Assembly: GCA_041397825.1 (NCBI GenBank)
Contig: JAWKVX010000003.1
Span: forward strand, 434,001 to 498,000
From: JANNSX01 sp041397825
Lineage (GTDB): Bacteria; Pseudomonadota; Alphaproteobacteria; Rhizobiales; Hyphomicrobiaceae
Direction: 5' to 3'
DNA length: 64,000 nucleotides
Made by a program: the position numbers and the translations under genes. Numbering within the stretch: position 1 is the first letter of the stretch; each line of letters starts with the position of its first letter. Of the stretch, positions 40,788 through 48,754 are shown piece after piece. The notes under the pieces were generated by a model. The model ran no database searches, had not been told where the DNA came from, and saw nothing but the letters and a program-made list of their open reading frames with translations.

Positions 40788-42104
40788 ATGACCGTTCCGT
40801 CGAAGCCCAAGTCCCTCGCCCTCCACGAGCGTGCGCGGAAGGTCATGCCCGGCGGCAATACCCGGTCGATCGTCTGGCAGTCGCCCTATCCGACCTACGC
40901 AGCCTCGGGCAAAGGGGCCTACATTACGGATGTCGACGGCAACCGCTATCTGGACCTGATCAACAACTACTACACGTTGATCCATGGCCACGCTCGGCCC
41001 GAGGTGGTCGAGGCGATCGCTCGCCAGGCGGCGCTCGGGACCTGCTTCTCGATGCCGACTGAAACCGAGATCGCGCTGGCCGAGCTGTTGTGCGAGCGCG
41101 TGCGGTCCTTCGAGGAGATACGCTTCACCAATACCGGCACGGACGCCGTCATGTTCGCCCTCAAGGGGGCCCGGGCGTTGACGGGCCGCCCGATGATCGC
41201 CAAATGCGAGGGCGCCTATCACGGGGCATACGAGCCGGTGGAGGTCTCCTTCGAGACAAGCCCGGAACGATGGGGCAACCGGCCGGCTCGGATCGCCTAT
41301 TCGAAGGGCACGCCGGAGAAGATGCTGGCCGATGTCGTCGTCCTGCCGTTCAACCGGACGGAGGAATCGATCGCCATACTCACCGATCATGCCAAGGACC
41401 TCGCCGCCATTCTCATCGATCCGATGCCGTCGCGAATCGGTCCGGTTCAGGCCCGGGCCGACTATCTCAAGGCGCTCCGCGACTTCTCGACCAAGCACGG
41501 CATCGTGCTGGTTTTCGACGAGGTCGCGTGCTTCCGCGCCGCCTATCGCGGCATGCAGGGCGTTCTCGGCGTCGATCCGGATCTGACTACGCTCGGCAAG
41601 ATCATCGGCGGCGGCCTGCCGGTCGGGGCGGTGGCGGGCCGGCGCGAGGTGATGAAGGTGTTCGATCCTTCACGGGGCAAGCCCGATGCGCCGCAATCGG
41701 GAACGTTCTCGGCCAATCCTATGACCATGGCGGCAGGATTCGCCTCGATGCACCTCATGACGCCGGAGGCGTACGACAGTCTGGCCGTGCTCGGTCGGCG
41801 GCTCGCGGACGGCGTTCAGGGCGTGATCGCGGAGACTCGCTCCGACATGCAGTTCATCGGCTACGGTTCGCTCTACCGGTTCCACATGCACCGGCGCGAG
41901 ATCATCGACTACCGCTCGTCCCACATGTCGGTGGAGGAGGCGAGGCGTATGAGCGATTTGAGCCGGCGCCTGTTCGACAAAGGGTTCGTTCTGAGCGGAA
42001 ACGGATCGCTCGCCCTCTCGACGGCGATGACGGAGGCCGATATCGACTCCGTCGTCACCGCCGTCGGGGACGCGATCCGGGAGCAGTCGCGCGCCGCAGC
42101 CTAG
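40788..42104 (+). CDS. Class III (PLP) aminotransferase, glutamate-1-semialdehyde aminomutase-like
   Basis: The 438-residue PLP enzyme begins ALHERARKVMPGGNTRSI, like GSA-aminomutase and omega-aminotransferases. The PLP-contact blocks are present: FTNTGTDAVMFALKGARALTGR, LVFDEVACFRAAY and the Schiff-base lysine in TTLGKIIGGGLPVGA. True hemL enzymes are a related alternative, but the fit is closer to substrate-diverged relatives found with catabolic genes. A GGGAG site precedes the ATG. It diverges from the acyl-CoA dehydrogenase gene and points towards the GFA gene, which is convergent. Amino-group donor and acceptor are unknown. Confidence 0.85.
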   Translation: MTVPSKPKSLALHERARKVMPGGNTRSIVWQSPYPTYAASGKGAYITDVDGNRYLDLINNYYTLIHGHARPEVVEAIARQAALGTCFSMPTETEIALAELLCERVRSFEEIRFTNTGTDAVMFALKGARALTGRPMIAKCEGAYHGAYEPVEVSFETSPERWGNRPARIAYSKGTPEKMLADVVVLPFNRTEESIAILTDHAKDLAAILIDPMPSRIGPVQARADYLKALRDFSTKHGIVLVFDEVACFRAAYRGMQGVLGVDPDLTTLGKIIGGGLPVGAVAGRREVMKVFDPSRGKPDAPQSGTFSANPMTMAAGFASMHLMTPEAYDSLAVLGRRLADGVQGVIAETRSDMQFIGYGSLYRFHMHRREIIDYRSSHMSVEEARRMSDLSRRLFDKGFVLSGNGSLALSTAMTEADIDSVVTAVGDAIREQSRAAA

Positions 42105-42126
42105 GCGTCGCTCTGAGGTCGCAACG

Positions 42127-42567
42127 TCACGCGCCCGCCGGCCACACGAACTCCGGCCTCAGCCCTGCGTAGACCGGCCGGCCGTCGGTGGGTTTCGGAT
42201 ATCCTTTCGTCTCGTCCCAGAAGGCATGATAAGTGGCCTTCGGGAACTTGCCGTCATCGTAGCCCATGATGTTGGGGACGGCGACGCGGATTCGATGCTG
42301 CTTGTCGTCCAGCATCAGAACCGAGTTGCATTCGGTGCACAGGCAGATCTCCAAGGGCCCACCTGGATTGCTGGCGTTGAACGGCACGCGCTTGATCTTC
42401 TCGGGGTGATCGACCTTCAGGTCGCCGTAGTTGAAGAAAGCCACGTGCGTGGTGTGCTGCCCGGTCACGGACTTGCAGACATTGCAGTGACACTCGTGGT
42501 TGTCGATGGGCTCGGCATCAGAGGTGACATGCACGTGCGTGCACCCCCCGGAGTATTTCGCGGTCAT
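42127..42567 (-). CDS. GFA-family (glutathione-dependent formaldehyde-activating-like) zinc protein
   Basis: The 146-residue protein has the zinc-binding pattern of the GFA/CENP-V fold: GGCTHVHV, then HECHCNVCKSVTGQHTTHV and LEICLCTECNSV, each carrying paired cysteines. The founder binds glutathione and promotes S-hydroxymethylglutathione formation, while most relatives lack known activity. Formaldehyde is released in N-demethylation, so a role in the surrounding amine metabolism is tempting, but this is only inference. It is convergent with the aminotransferase gene (22 bases) and transcribed in the same direction as the TetR gene upstream (48 bases). Confidence 0.86.
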   Translation of the reverse strand: MTAKYSGGCTHVHVTSDAEPIDNHECHCNVCKSVTGQHTTHVAFFNYGDLKVDHPEKIKRVPFNASNPGGPLEICLCTECNSVLMLDDKQHRIRVAVPNIMGYDDGKFPKATYHAFWDETKGYPKPTDGRPVYAGLRPEFVWPAGA

Positions 42568-42615
42568 GGCCAGGCACTCCTTGATACGGCTCCCTGAGCT
42601 GGGGCCGGCGACAGA

Positions 42616-43308
42616 CTAGCACGTCCGATCCGCCCGGGAAGCACGGTCGTAGGGCGATGCGGTGCGGCCTGGCGTGGGCCGCCGGCGAGAGGGGAGGCAG
42701 GTGATCCGCTCCAGCAGAACCCGGTGCTGGCGGGCAATCGCCGACAAAACCTCCTGGACGGTCATGTTCTCGGTCTTCACAAAGGTCGTGAACATCATGT
42801 TGAGGTTGTTGAAAATGAGCTCGCCGGCCGCGACCGTGTCGACATCCTCGGCAAGCAGGCCGGCCGATTTCAGTGTGTCCAACAGCTCGCACACCTGCCG
42901 CGCGAGACGCGCGTCGAGGCCGGCATAGATGACGCCAAACGGCGTATCGGGTTGCTGGGTGGCAATTGCCATCGCGTGCTGCCACATCTGCTCGCTGAGG
43001 TAGACCAGCGAGTGCTCGATGTAGATGGCGACCAGTCTATCGACCGCGGATTGTACGCTCCGGTGCCGCCCGGCGATGTGGCGCGCGCCGGAGCCCAACA
43101 CCTCGTTCACCTCCATGGCGACAATGGCGACGAGGAGGTCGCCCTTGTTCTGATAGTAGTTATAGATCGTTCCGATCGAGACCCGGGCGGTCTGTGCGAT
43201 GCGCTCCATCTTCGTGCCGTCATAGCCCGCATTCCGGAACAGACGGGCCGCCGCCTTCAGGATCCGCCGCTCGCGATCTGCCTTGTGCCGTTCTCGCAAT
43301 CCCATCAT
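42616..43308 (-). CDS. TetR-family transcriptional regulator
   Basis: The 230-residue protein has the N-terminal TetR helix-turn-helix at about 15-60: RRILKAAARLFRNAGYDGTK, MERIAQTARVSIGTIYNYYQNKGDLL. The C-terminal domain has no recognised relative. It is divergent from the PotD-like substrate-binding gene across 130 bases, so it is the likely local regulator of that importer operon. A GAGATTGACTCAAATTTGG sequence (43331-43349) with a central CAAATTTG palindrome lies in the gap. This link is inference from gene order. Confidence 0.92.
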   Translation of the reverse strand: MMGLRERHKADRERRILKAAARLFRNAGYDGTKMERIAQTARVSIGTIYNYYQNKGDLLVAIVAMEVNEVLGSGARHIAGRHRSVQSAVDRLVAIYIEHSLVYLSEQMWQHAMAIATQQPDTPFGVIYAGLDARLARQVCELLDTLKSAGLLAEDVDTVAAGELIFNNLNMMFTTFVKTENMTVQEVLSAIARQHRVLLERITCLPSRRRPTPGRTASPYDRASRADRTC

Positions 43309-43438
43309 GGAGCGAGGATGCCACGAGCGGGAGATTGACTCAAATTTGGAACTCGTTCACTTTTTCTCCAGGACAAGAGCACGACCGACGACTGCCGCTT
43401 TAGCGCAGGCAAGATCGGCGGATTGAAGGAGGTTCTCG

Positions 43439-44503
43439 ATGCGACTGCACCTTTCGTTGCGCCGGCTGGCCGGTGCCGTCTCGGCCATCGCCGTGCTGGG
43501 CTGGGCAGGTGTGGCGGGCGCCGGCGAGATCAACGCGCTCGTCTGGTGCGATCATTCCGATCCCAATCTGCTGAAGCCGTTCGAGGACGCGACCGGCATC
43601 AAGGTCAACGTCAAGGAATTCGAGGGAACCGGTGCGGGGATGGCCATCGTCGAGCAGTCACAGCCGGGCGACTGGGACGTCATGGTGATCGATTCCATCG
43701 ATGTTCCGCGCGGCGTCGAGAAAGGGTTATTCGAGCCATTGCCCGAGGACCAGTTGCCGTTCGGCGACCTCTTCGCCGAGGTGACGATGGACGGCACCAC
43801 CAAGGTCGACGGCAAGCGCTACGGCATCACCGAGAAATTCGGCTACAACTCGATCTCCTACAACAAGACCAAGGTCGACCCGGCCGACATGCAGAAGATG
43901 TCGTCGCTCTGGGACGACAAATACAAGGGTCGGGTGGCGATCTACGACTACTATCTGCCGGTGATGGGCATGGCCGCTCTCGCGATCGGCAAGAAGACCA
44001 CCGAGATCACCGCCGACGATCTGCCCCAGATAAAAGACGTGCTCCTCAAGATCAAGGCCAACTCGAAGCTGGTCGGCGAGGTGGTCGCCAGCCAGACCGC
44101 GATTGCAACCGGTGAGGTCGATATCCTGGTCGGCGGTGGCGAGTGGGTGACGGCGGGGCTCGCGAAGGAGAATCCGGCCCTCGATTTCGCCATCCCGACC
44201 GAAGGCGGCATTCTCTGGTCGCAGTCTCTTGCCATGTTCTCGGCCAGCAAGAACAAGGCGGACGCGTTGAAGTTCATCCAGTATGTCATGAGCCCCGAGG
44301 GGCAGGCGCGGCTGGCGACGTCGGCCTGCTATTGGGGAATGCCGGCGAGCAAGGCGGCGGCGCTCGATGACGAGCAGAAGAAGATCCTCCGTTTCGACGA
44401 GCAGACCGGCTTCCTCGCTCGCGCGCAGCCCTATCCGGCGCCGGATGCGGACCTCGACAAGAAGATGCAGGATGTCTGGACGGAGGTTCTTCAGGCGCAG
44501 TAG
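43439..44503 (+). CDS. ABC transporter substrate-binding protein (spermidine/putrescine PotD type)
   Basis: The 354-residue periplasmic binding protein has a signal peptide (to about residue 28, VAGAGE). It begins INALVWCDHSDPNLLKPFEDATGIKV and has the central KRYGITEKFGYNSISYNKTKV block, typical of the PotD/spermidine-putrescine cluster. It captures a small, probably basic or betaine-like, solute for the downstream permeases. A GAAGGAGG site lies 6 bases before the ATG. A strong tandem hairpin is found in the 219-base gap to the permease gene, which may uncouple its expression from the rest. Confidence 0.9.
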   Translation: MRLHLSLRRLAGAVSAIAVLGWAGVAGAGEINALVWCDHSDPNLLKPFEDATGIKVNVKEFEGTGAGMAIVEQSQPGDWDVMVIDSIDVPRGVEKGLFEPLPEDQLPFGDLFAEVTMDGTTKVDGKRYGITEKFGYNSISYNKTKVDPADMQKMSSLWDDKYKGRVAIYDYYLPVMGMAALAIGKKTTEITADDLPQIKDVLLKIKANSKLVGEVVASQTAIATGEVDILVGGGEWVTAGLAKENPALDFAIPTEGGILWSQSLAMFSASKNKADALKFIQYVMSPEGQARLATSACYWGMPASKAAALDDEQKKILRFDEQTGFLARAQPYPAPDADLDKKMQDVWTEVLQAQ

Positions 44504-44643
44504 CCGTGTCGTTTTCCGGCACGGGGGAGGCTGGCCGGGCCGGGGGGGCCGGCAAGTCTCGCGGACGGGGGGCGATCGCGCTTACCAAGCGTGCAAGGCA
44601 TCTTGTCAGTCCGGTCACCGCCATCCGGCGGTTCCTGAGCCGA

Positions 44644-44700
44644 CCCCTTCTCTGCCGTCCGTATCGGGCGGCGGAGAAGGGGAGACCTCTCATCGAGAGG
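44644..44700 (+). repeat. Tandem hairpins between the substrate-binding and permease genes
   Basis: The first hairpin (44644-44682) pairs an 18-base arm starting CCCCTTCTC with an arm ending GAGAAGGGG over a 3-base loop; the two non-Watson-Crick positions are both G-U capable on the plus-strand RNA. The second (44686-44700) pairs CCTCTC with GAGAGG around ATC. They lie in the middle of an operon, between a highly expressed type of gene and its permease, the place where processing or stabilising hairpins occur in other ABC importer operons. No T-run follows either stem, so they are not typical terminators. Confidence 0.75.
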
Positions 44701-44722
44701 CCGGAGGGGCGTAGGAGCAAGG

Positions 44723-45577
44723 ATGGATAGGCCAACCGGAGAGACGCGACTCGGCTGGCTCTATGTCGGGCCCGCCCTGGCATTCACCGCGCTCTTTTTC
44801 GTCGCGCCCTTCCTGGTGATGGGACTGGAGAGCCTCTGGCGGCTGACGGCAGCGGGTCTTGATACGACCCTGTCGCTTGGCAACTATCGAGACTTTTTCG
44901 ACAACGCCGCCCACACCCAAGCGCTCGTCAACTCGCTCGAGGTGACGGTCCTCGTCACGTTCTTGTCCGTGCTCCTCGCCTATCCCTTCGCTTGGATCAT
45001 CGCCGAGCGCGTTCCGGAACGCTGGCAACGGCTCGCCCTGCTCCTCGCCGTGCTGCCCTTCTGGACGTCCTATGTCGTGCGCTCCTATGCGTGGCTGCTG
45101 GTGTTGGCGGAGAAGGGCGTCGTCAACCAGACTCTGGTTGGTATCGGAATCCTCGATGCGCCGATTCAGCTCGCCAACACGCGCTTCGCAACCGTCACGG
45201 GCTTCGTGCACTTCTTCGTCATGTTGCTGACCCTGACGATCTATGCGAGCTTGCGGCAGCTGCCGCGAAACTATGCGCGCGCCGCGGCGGATCTCGGCGC
45301 CGGACCCTTCCGGGTTTTCCGGCACATCGTCCTGCCGCTGACACTGCCGGGTATCATGGTCGGCGCGTTTCTGACTTTCGTGCTGGCGATCGGCGACTAC
45401 ATCACGCCGCAAATCCTGGGTGGCAACAACGAGCTGCTGCTGCCACAGCTCATCATGCTGCAGATCGGACGCCGGGGCGATCTGCCTATGGCCTCTGCGT
45501 TGTCGATCATCCTGATGGGGGTGGTGACGCTCGCCTACCTCGCCTCGGCCCGCTGGCTCAAGCTGGAGAGGGTATGA
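44723..45577 (+). CDS. ABC transporter permease (PotB type)
   Basis: The 284-residue inner-membrane protein has about six membrane helices, the first at residues 11-34. The binding-protein-dependent permease loop is AAADLGAGPFRVFRHIVLPLTLPGI, which contacts the ATPase. It pairs with the following permease and ATPase. The start ATG has an AGGAGCA site and lies 219 bases after the substrate-binding gene. Its last 4 bases overlap the next gene (ATGA), so translation is coupled. Confidence 0.93.
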   Translation: MDRPTGETRLGWLYVGPALAFTALFFVAPFLVMGLESLWRLTAAGLDTTLSLGNYRDFFDNAAHTQALVNSLEVTVLVTFLSVLLAYPFAWIIAERVPERWQRLALLLAVLPFWTSYVVRSYAWLLVLAEKGVVNQTLVGIGILDAPIQLANTRFATVTGFVHFFVMLLTLTIYASLRQLPRNYARAAADLGAGPFRVFRHIVLPLTLPGIMVGAFLTFVLAIGDYITPQILGGNNELLLPQLIMLQIGRRGDLPMASALSIILMGVVTLAYLASARWLKLERV

Positions 45578-46359
45578 TGGCGCGACGGCCGACCGACATC
45601 CTGGCTGGCGCCTATGCCTTGGCGATCTATACCTTTATCTTCTTGCCTGTCGCGGTGCTGGTGCTGTTCTCGCTGCAGGCGACGCTGTTTCCGGTTCCGC
45701 CGTTCACGGGGCCCTCGCTCAAGTGGTATCAGGCCGTCCTGACGGACGAGCGGCTGACCGGAGCGCTGGCAAACTCGCTGATCGTCGCGACGATCTCCTC
45801 GTTCCTCTCCGTGCTGCTGGGGTTCCTGGCGGCCTACGGTCTCGCCCGCTTTACGCTGCCGGCCGGTCGGGCCGTGCGCGCTCTGATGACCGCTCCGCTG
45901 TCCGTGAGCTATCTCGTCATCGGCATGGGGCTGCTGATCCTTCTCAATGCGATCGGCATGCCGAAATCCCTTTCGTCCGCTGGCCTCGGGCATGTCGTCA
46001 TCAACCTGCCGCTCTGTTTCGCCATACTCTATTCGCAGATGGGCCAGCACCAGGCCAACATAGAGCGTGCGGCGCGGGATCTCGGCGCCAGTGAGTGGCA
46101 GGTGCTGGTGCTCGTCACCGCGCCGATGCTCTGGCCCGCTCTCTTCGCGAGCTTCTTCTTGTCTATGACCTTCTCCTGGGACGAGTTCGTCATCGCCTTC
46201 CTGCTCACGCGTTTCGAAACGACGCTTCCCGTCGAGATCTGGGCGCTGCTGCGCTCGGGGCTCAATCCGAAGACGAATGCGATTGGTTCGTTGGTCTTCA
46301 TCGTCTCGATCGTGCTTGTGGTCGTGCTCGAGGCCGTGGTCCTGAGGAGACGGCGATGA
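45574..46359 (+). CDS. ABC transporter permease (PotC type)
   Basis: The 261-residue permease has about six membrane helices starting near residue 12. The EAA-loop equivalent is AARDLGASEWQVLVLVTAPML. A second ATG one codon later is an equally possible start. It overlaps both neighbours by 4 bases, so the permease-permease-ATPase order is translationally coupled. It forms the inner-membrane channel with the PotB-type protein. Confidence 0.93.
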   Translation: MMARRPTDILAGAYALAIYTFIFLPVAVLVLFSLQATLFPVPPFTGPSLKWYQAVLTDERLTGALANSLIVATISSFLSVLLGFLAAYGLARFTLPAGRAVRALMTAPLSVSYLVIGMGLLILLNAIGMPKSLSSAGLGHVVINLPLCFAILYSQMGQHQANIERAARDLGASEWQVLVLVTAPMLWPALFASFFLSMTFSWDEFVIAFLLTRFETTLPVEIWALLRSGLNPKTNAIGSLVFIVSIVLVVVLEAVVLRRRR

Positions 46360-47420
46360 CGGAGCCACTGGTACGGATCGCCAACGTCAGGAAGCGGTTC
46401 GGTCGCGAAACGGCGCTCGACAACGTGTCGCTCGAGTTCGCGCGCGGCGCCTTCACGGTGCTGCTTGGTCCATCCGGCTCCGGCAAGACCACGCTGCTCA
46501 ACGTGCTCGGCGGCTTCCTCGAGCCGGACGATGGCGAGGTCGTCATCGACGGTCAGGACATGCGGGGCCTGCCTCCCGCCGTTCGGCCGACGACGACGGT
46601 TTTCCAGGACTACGCCCTCTTTCCGCATATGACGGTCGGCGCCAATGTCGGCTTCGGCCTCAGGATGCGTGGCGACGGACGAACGGCACGTGACGAGAAG
46701 GCGCGCGAGGCCCTGAAGCTCGTCGGCCTCGAGGAGGCCTTTGGGCGACGACCGCATCAGCTCTCGGGCGGCCAGCGCCAGCGCGTAGCGCTGGCCCGCG
46801 CGCTCGTCGTCGAGCCCAAGGTTCTCCTGCTCGACGAGCCGCTCGGGGCGCTGGATCTCAAGCTCAGACGACAAATGCAGGATGAGCTGAAGATCCTGCA
46901 GAAGCGCATCGGCACGACCTTCGTGCATGTGACGCACGACCAAGAGGAGGCGATGGCGCTCGCCGATACGATCGTCGTCATGAACCGGGGCCGGATCGAG
47001 GATGCGGGGACGCCCGAGCGAGTCTACGCGCATCCCGCGAGCTACTTTACCGCCGGCTTCATGGGCGAAGTGACGAGCTTCGGTGGCGAGACGCTCGGCG
47101 GCGGCCTGGTCGCAACCCCGGTCGGCAGGGTCCGCATCACAGGGGCCGCGGCGGCTGGCCAGCGCGTGCGATTGGCGCTCAGGCCCGAGGCGATGACGAT
47201 CGGGCCGGCCGGTCCCGGCAGCCAGTCGCTCGGTGATCTCCGGGTCGCCGAGGTCGTCTTCCAGGGGGCGAGCAAGCGCATTCTGGGTAAGCTCGGTCCG
47301 GCGTCGGCTCCGATCCCTGCGATCGTCAGGGCCGATGCGGCAAGCTCTGTCAGCGAGGGCGACGTTTTGCCGGTGAGCATGCTGCCAGGGGCGTTACTCG
47401 TCTATCCGGAAGCGGAGTGA
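46356..47420 (+). CDS. ABC transporter ATPase (PotA type)
   Basis: The 354-residue ATPase has Walker A GPSGSGKTT, the LSGGQRQRVALARAL signature, Walker B VLLLDEPLGALD and the H-loop in FVHVTHDQEEAM. The C-terminal TOBE-like domain from about residue 240 (VTSFGGETLGG) regulates the transporter in this group. Upstream ORF sequence before the ATG at 46356 is not used. The substrate is set by the PotD-type protein and is not certain. The next gene, a metallo-hydrolase, starts 3 bases after the stop. Confidence 0.95.
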   Translation: MTEPLVRIANVRKRFGRETALDNVSLEFARGAFTVLLGPSGSGKTTLLNVLGGFLEPDDGEVVIDGQDMRGLPPAVRPTTTVFQDYALFPHMTVGANVGFGLRMRGDGRTARDEKAREALKLVGLEEAFGRRPHQLSGGQRQRVALARALVVEPKVLLLDEPLGALDLKLRRQMQDELKILQKRIGTTFVHVTHDQEEAMALADTIVVMNRGRIEDAGTPERVYAHPASYFTAGFMGEVTSFGGETLGGGLVATPVGRVRITGAAAAGQRVRLALRPEAMTIGPAGPGSQSLGDLRVAEVVFQGASKRILGKLGPASAPIPAIVRADAASSVSEGDVLPVSMLPGALLVYPEAE

Positions 47421-47422
47421 CC

Positions 47423-48175
47423 ATGACGATCGCGATCGCCGGAAGCGACTGGTACGAGTGCTTGCCGCAGGCCCATGGGATCACGCTGATCCAAGAGCCG
47501 TGGATCAAGCCGTTCTTCCGCTGCAACATCTGGCATGTGCAGGGGCGCGACCGGGACCTGCTGTTCGACAGCGGGCTTGGGCATTTCAGCCTTGAGGCCC
47601 ACGTGCCGCTGCTCCGCGGACGATCGGTCCTGGCCGTTGCGAGCCACACTCATTTCGATCATATCGGCTCGCACCACGAGTTCCCGAACCGCGCCGTACA
47701 TGACGCGGAGGCTGAGATCCTTGCCGATCCGAGGAACGAGTGGACGCTCGCCGACCGCTATGCGACGGAGGAGATGTTCGACCGTCCGCCAGTGGGCTGG
47801 AGCACGTCTGGCTACCGCGTCGTGGCGGCGCCGGCCGGCCGGCTGCTCCGGGGCGGAGACACCATCGATCTGGGCGACCGCAGCTTCGAGGTGGTGCATA
47901 CTCCGGGCCATTCGCCGGGCGGCATCGCCCTCTATAAGCCTGCGACCGGCGTGCTCCTCTCCGGCGACATCATTTACGACGGACCGCTGATCGATGATGC
48001 CTATCACTCGGATAGAGCGACGTATGTCGAGACGCTCGAGCGCATGCGCGATCTTGACGTCACGATCGTGCACGGCGGGCACTTTCCGAGCTTCGGCCGG
48101 GTCCGCTATCGCCAGGTCATCGACGAGTATCTCTTGGGCAAACGCAAGGCCGGCTGCCATTTGGGCGTGAGCTGA
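47423..48175 (+). CDS. MBL-fold metallo-hydrolase
   Basis: The 250-residue protein has the metallo-beta-lactamase motif HTHFDHIG, a later histidine in HTPGHSPGGI, an aspartate in LLSGDI and a final histidine in VHGGHFPS. These are the ligands of a two-zinc site. Family members hydrolyse thioesters, phosphoesters or lactones. Its close link to the PotDBCA-like operon suggests it acts on the imported compound or a derivative. A GGAG site precedes the ATG, while a GTG two codons upstream would overlap the ATPase stop. It is the last gene of the unit. Confidence 0.9.
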   Translation: MTIAIAGSDWYECLPQAHGITLIQEPWIKPFFRCNIWHVQGRDRDLLFDSGLGHFSLEAHVPLLRGRSVLAVASHTHFDHIGSHHEFPNRAVHDAEAEILADPRNEWTLADRYATEEMFDRPPVGWSTSGYRVVAAPAGRLLRGGDTIDLGDRSFEVVHTPGHSPGGIALYKPATGVLLSGDIIYDGPLIDDAYHSDRATYVETLERMRDLDVTIVHGGHFPSFGRVRYRQVIDEYLLGKRKAGCHLGVS

Positions 48176-48754
48176 GGGCTATCCGGTTCGCTAGAGTGGG
48201 CCCGCTGGAATGGGGGACACCTGCACTCGCGCGCGTGTCGGCGAGAGGAAGTGTTGGTCGACGAGCCGGATCTCGTGTGGCCGCTAGCAATCACTCTTTT
48301 TGGGGGCCCAACGCAGTGAGACGTGCCTACAACTCCTCTAGATCGGCGTGCGTCAGCAGGACGAGGGCTGCAAAGATGGCCGGAGCACCCGATGCGACCG
48401 GGCGCTCGGCGAATCGATCGATCTTTTTTCAGGAGATGCACATCCAGAAACGTGGCCGCAGCCTCGAGGGAGGCGGGTGTCTCCTCGAGCTGGTTCAACG
48501 TTGCCAGGAATTGCCGCTGAAGCACATGTTGACCGATGGGTGGCGATGGTGAGGTCAACAAAGGTGCGATGAACGCCACACCGCGCCGATGGATTTCCGA
48601 GTGACCGGCATGCTTGGGACGTTGAATGGCACCTTCACGAAACGTGCTCGGGCAAGACCTTCTCTCGGTGCGGAGCTCCCGATGTGGTTCCTCAGCAACC
48701 TCGCCATACAGCCTGATCGAATCGCATCTGCGACCGGCGCCCGTGGGTCGGCAT
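48176..48754. other. Gap with a decayed or frameshifted ORF and no intact gene
   Basis: 579 bases between the metallo-hydrolase and a minus-strand FAD oxidoreductase. It holds a minus-strand frame at 48327-48579 that becomes a continuous 83-residue ORF only if one A of a six-A run is removed, listed separately. The rest (48176-48320 and 48580-48750) shows overlapping short frames in both strands without ribosome sites. I saw no inverted-repeat ends or target duplication that would define an insertion sequence. Confidence 0.45.
48327..48579 (-). pseudogene. Possible frameshifted small gene, unknown function
   Basis: On the minus strand a GTG frame (VAFIAPLLTSPSPPIGQHVL, then LNQLEETPASLEAAATFLDV) breaks off after LLKK at a run of six A. 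Reading on with one A fewer gives IDRFAERPVASG, APAIFAALVLLTHADLEEL and a TAG. The joined 83 residues look gene-like, with GC-rich third positions before and after the run. It could be a real frameshift mutation or a sequencing error in the homopolymer. I do not recognise the product, and a chance frame is not excluded. Confidence 0.35.

Noticed and set aside
44992..45573. Upstream extension of the second permease ORF
   Set aside because: This part overlaps the first permease gene in another frame; the ATGA overlap and the membrane-helix start support 45574.
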